42,648 nt of DNA from contig JANXSG010000250.1 in assembly GCA_025352825.1 (NCBI GenBank), forward strand, positions 1-42,648, read 5' to 3'. This DNA comes from Chthonomonadaceae bacterium (GTDB taxonomy: Bacteria > Armatimonadota > Chthonomonadetes > Chthonomonadales > Chthonomonadaceae). Numbering within the stretch: the first letter of the stretch is position 1; each line of letters opens with the position of its first letter. A program made the position numbers and the translations under genes. Below, one piece after another: positions 40,032 to 42,648 of the stretch. The notes beneath the pieces were generated by a model. That model did no database searches. It saw nothing but the letters and a program-made list of their open reading frames with translations, and was not told the DNA's origin.

Positions 40032-41504
40032 TCACTTAGTTCCTGTCTTTATTACAATCTTCAGATCAGGTTGTGGATAACTATTTTTGAGCCAGGATAA
40101 TAACACCGTATCAGTACTTCCGCTCAACTGATCGTTAAATCGTGCTTCCCACCAATTTGCCTCCGTGAAGTTTGCACTGTGTTCTCTCTTCTGCGGATCG
40201 TTTGAAACGATAATTTGCCATAGACATGTGTCTTTTAAGTCAGCACCTATCAGGTGGGCTCTTTGCAGCTGTGCGCGGCTCATGTCGGCGCCATGGAGAC
40301 GAGCTGAAGTCAGAGTTGCTTCCTGAAAGTTTGCGCTCCAGAGTTTCGCGTTGTCTAATTTTGCTGCGAAAAGCTGCGCATTCCTTAAGTTGGCGGCTGT
40401 CATGTCAGAGTTCATCAACTGGCAGTCGGTGAGGTTCGCGGCTTGTAAGGCAGCATGATTCAAGTCAACTCCATGCAATTGAGTCTTATTCAGGTCAGTG
40501 CCTACCAGAAAACATGTGTGCAGTATCAACGGCCGTATGCGCTTCCAGCCACGAAGCGCATCTTTATCTGTTGGAATGTCGCTTGGGGTTGATAGGGCAC
40601 GTAGCGCCTGAGCCAGAGCGTTACGTGTATCGCGCAGTTTAATGGCGGCGTTCCGAATCCTCTTCAGCAGGGCGGCTTCGTCTGTCTTTTGCGATATAAC
40701 CCCCTTATGCAGTATCCGTCGGGCTGCAAGTGAATCCTGGCATAGCGGAGAGTCAATAAGATCATGCAGGACTGCTCTATCCGTCTCCTCTGAATCTGTA
40801 AAGCGTACTAGTGGCAAAATCAATTCATAGTTTTCTGAGGACACGCTTTCCATAGATCCGAAATGATCTGCAAGAGCGTCAGATAACATGCTCAGGGAAG
40901 TTCGATTCACGTGGGCGAGATCATTAACAAGAGAATCGAGTAGGTGCGGCTCGCTATCGTGAGCGAACCCCGCCATCTCTTCTAAAGATTCGAGCGCTTG
41001 ATTCCGTGGAGCTATCTCCGATTCTAGATACAGTACTGCCGTCAAGTGTGTAACTGCGCAAAAGAAGAATGGGTAAGGCTCTCGCAATCCCGATATATGT
41101 GTTTGGGCGAGCTCTTTGAGATCGAGCAGACCGCTGGCACGAATCTCCGGGCTCTGGGAAACAAGATTATTCTGAATATCGGAATATTTCAGTTCGAGTG
41201 CTGTGTATTCGAGCTGCTGCTGTGGGTCGATACGTGCTTCTGGCGAGAGGTGGAGATAGTGTGACTGCATTCGCAGCAGATAATCTCGTAGACGAGCCAG
41301 CTCATGCAGCTCCTGTTGTTGACTCCAGATAACACGAATAGACACGGTTGCGATGAACAAAGCCAAACCTGTACCAATAACAATGGATAATCCGTGCCTT
41401 ACATCCATAGGAAGATACATTAAAAACCAGTGACCGATTATTTCCCATATTGTGAACGCAATCGCTGTGCCAATGATGAGAATCAAAGACTGTCTGTAAC
41501 GCAT
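40032..41504 (-). CDS. Membrane-anchored pentapeptide-repeat protein
   Basis: A 490-residue protein with two transmembrane helices near the N terminus (about residues 4-22 and 32-52), a helical cytosolic middle of about 280 residues, and a C-terminal run of A(D/N)Lxx pentapeptides from about residue 340 (TDLNKTQLHGVDLNHAALQA, ANLTDCQLMNSDMTAANLRN, ANFQEATLTSARLHGADMSR and more). Pentapeptide repeats form right-handed quadrilateral beta-helices that mediate protein or DNA-mimic contacts. The start is set at the ATG at 41504 with GGGAGGTA upstream. It precedes the Cys-rich gene by 46 bases on the same strand. The link to metal efflux is positional only. Confidence 0.85.
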   Translation of the reverse strand: MRYRQSLILIIGTAIAFTIWEIIGHWFLMYLPMDVRHGLSIVIGTGLALFIATVSIRVIWSQQQELHELARLRDYLLRMQSHYLHLSPEARIDPQQQLEYTALELKYSDIQNNLVSQSPEIRASGLLDLKELAQTHISGLREPYPFFFCAVTHLTAVLYLESEIAPRNQALESLEEMAGFAHDSEPHLLDSLVNDLAHVNRTSLSMLSDALADHFGSMESVSSENYELILPLVRFTDSEETDRAVLHDLIDSPLCQDSLAARRILHKGVISQKTDEAALLKRIRNAAIKLRDTRNALAQALRALSTPSDIPTDKDALRGWKRIRPLILHTCFLVGTDLNKTQLHGVDLNHAALQAANLTDCQLMNSDMTAANLRNAQLFAAKLDNAKLWSANFQEATLTSARLHGADMSRAQLQRAHLIGADLKDTCLWQIIVSNDPQKREHSANFTEANWWEARFNDQLSGSTDTVLLSWLKNSYPQPDLKIVIKTGTK

Positions 41505-41592
41505 TACATTACCTCCCAAACATCGTAGATCATCAGAAATTTCAAGCAGTTATATACTTTTGTTAACCGTCTTTTTTTCCTGATTAAATATT

Positions 41593-41628
41593 AAAAGCAT
41601 CCCCATGAGTTAACAAGAGGATGCTTTT
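41593..41628 (-). terminator. Rho-independent terminator
   Basis: AAAAGCATCC and GGATGCTTTT form a 10-bp stem with a 16-base loop, and the T-rich end on the minus strand follows the stop of the 41644 gene. It would also stop transcription from the plus strand. Confidence 0.8.
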
Positions 41629-41643
41629 GGTAACTAGGAACGG

Positions 41644-42186
41644 TCAGGGTTTTGCTGTGTTTTCTGCTTTACTCTCATCTTTAGTTTCTGCTTTGTTTCG
41701 TTTCTTCATCGGTTTGTTGTTTTTGTCAAGGTTGAAGTGTTCACGATAGACATTCGGCCGTTCTTTGCGAAGCCACTCAGCGAACGCAACATCGTGTCCG
41801 TACTTCTCCGCGCTTAATCGAAGATCTGTACGCTTCGTGAGCAAACTATCGAAGTCTTCCATATGAGCAGTGCTTTTGTACTCTTTGGACATTTCGCCGA
41901 TCTGCTTTACACATTCTTTCGCAAAAATGAAGGGGTGATCGCGCTGCATCCACTCGGTATAAGCGACATCAATCCCTTTTCTCTTTATTTCAGATTCAAT
42001 GCTTCGGTCTTTACTGCGACGGACGTTGAAATCGTTCGAGTGCATGGAATGCGCTTTAAACTTGATGATAATTGGAGCAGGTTTAAGATGTGCTGTCTCC
42101 TTGTCATCTTGAGCGTAAGTTATTGATCCCAATGGGAAAACGGACATTGCAAGCACACTTAACGCTATAGCTAATTTAGATTTCAT
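41644..42186 (-). CDS. Secreted protein with two internal repeats
   Basis: A 180-residue protein with a clear signal peptide (residues 1-25, cleavage after TYAQ). Two copies of a motif DVAxxEWxxxxxP occur: DVAYTEWMQRDHPFIFAK (73-90) and DVAFAEWLRKERPNVYRE (132-149). The C terminus is very basic and Lys/Asn-rich, so it may bind polyanions or be disordered. I do not recognise a family. GAGGAGG with perfect spacing precedes the ATG, and a terminator follows it, so it is a single-gene unit. Confidence 0.7.
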   Translation of the reverse strand: MKSKLAIALSVLAMSVFPLGSITYAQDDKETAHLKPAPIIIKFKAHSMHSNDFNVRRSKDRSIESEIKRKGIDVAYTEWMQRDHPFIFAKECVKQIGEMSKEYKSTAHMEDFDSLLTKRTDLRLSAEKYGHDVAFAEWLRKERPNVYREHFNLDKNNKPMKKRNKAETKDESKAENTAKP

Positions 42187-42648
42187 GACAATACCTCCTC
42201 GAAAGCGAATGTAAAATGGTTAATAGAAATGAATAAATCATGCTCGAAAAAGAACTCAAAACTGATTTAGAAATGTCATTATACGAATACCCTAATATTA
42301 GATATAGTATAAATCAGATTGCATCGATCTGTCATCCGCTAATTGGCGGATTTGTTGGTCTAACTCAAATAAGTCGGTGATGATGTATTTGTTATACAGA
42401 ATACAGTAATGGTGTATAGATTTCGGTAAGTTCCAAATAAATTCTCATGAGTATGGGTTTGTGCTGGGTATGGCACAATGCTACGAAACCGAATGAAATC
42501 CAAGACAAAATAATAGTGCAAAAAAAGCAAAAAACTATCTAGAATTTCTAAACACAAGAGATGGTCTAATGTGAGTGATTTCCGACTTTTGCAATTACCT
42601 AATTGGATAGCACTTTAGCTCATAGCGGAATGGAGATTGGAAAATGGG
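42187..42648. other. Gene-free right end
   Basis: An AT-rich tail of 462 bases; the open frames seen are short and unlike proteins. It contains GACTTTTGCAA at 42584-42594, the reverse complement of the motif that marks the family A repeats, so another copy of that element probably begins here and continues beyond the window. Confidence 0.5.

Noticed and set aside
42360-42557. 65-residue open frame on the minus strand at the right end
   Set aside because: Composition is AT-rich chance-like (Tyr/Phe/Leu-heavy), there is no ribosome site and no family signature.
1-42648. CRISPR array, prophage, integron or transposase
   Set aside because: No short direct repeats with regular spacers, no recombinase and no phage structural genes were seen. 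The repeats here are inverted, not regularly spaced.

Overview
The window looks like chromosomal DNA from a diderm, respiring bacterium. The evidence is a TolC-type outer membrane factor, an RND pump, several lipoprotein and Sec signal peptides, a Tat signal, periplasmic c-type cytochrome domains, and housekeeping genes (pheA, accD, accA, cysK, pyrG, tRNA-Leu) mixed with accessory ones. Codon use and gene content (a DUF1501/DUF1800 pair, many TPR and secreted proteins, frequent TTG starts behind strong Shine-Dalgarno sequences) would suit Armatimonadota or a neighbouring phylum. That placement is inference; no marker here fixes the taxon.

Layout. 0-2.1 kb: a heme-motif secreted protein, tRNA-Leu(UAA) and a hicB-hicA pair whose hicA is frameshifted in a homopolymer. 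2.1-6 kb: pheA (minus strand), then accD-accA and an SGNH hydrolase. 6-8 kb: a Clp1/Grc3-like polynucleotide kinase with a DUF2993-type lipoprotein. 8-13.3 kb: Rrf2 regulator-cysK, a hemolysin-III-type membrane protein, a cytochrome c lipoprotein, a GH16-like gene broken by one in-frame TGA, and an aldo/keto reductase. 13.3-14 kb is a repeat cluster. 14-17.5 kb: a small gene, the DUF1501/DUF1800 pair and a small Ser/Gln-rich protein. 17.5-20.7 kb: a promoter and hairpin-rich leader region, a BtuD-like ATPase with a C-terminal extension, a secreted protein, and more inverted repeats. 20.7-27 kb: a plus-strand operon of a 1011-residue TPR protein, a sugar-type ABC ATPase, a rhomboid protease and a membrane-anchored protein; the last three start with TTG. 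27-31.4 kb: an AF_0612-type aspartic protease with a partner, a small gene behind a structured leader, pyrG, and a cytosolic sulfite-oxidase-family enzyme. 31.4-40 kb: a minus-strand metal efflux locus (TolC, a small membrane-anchored protein, RND pump, adaptor with metal-binding and Met-rich tail, Cys/His-rich secreted protein). 40-42.2 kb: a pentapeptide-repeat membrane protein and a secreted repeat protein.

The clearest functional units are AccDA (malonyl-CoA synthesis), Rrf2-CysK (cysteine synthesis), the TPR/ABC/rhomboid operon and the copper or silver efflux locus. Intergenic regions are rich in large inverted repeats belonging to at least four families, probably non-autonomous elements. 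Three genes (hicA, the GH16-like gene and a small gene near 33.3 kb) each carry one disabling lesion, which is either real decay or sequencing error. No prophage, CRISPR array, transposase or integrase was seen.
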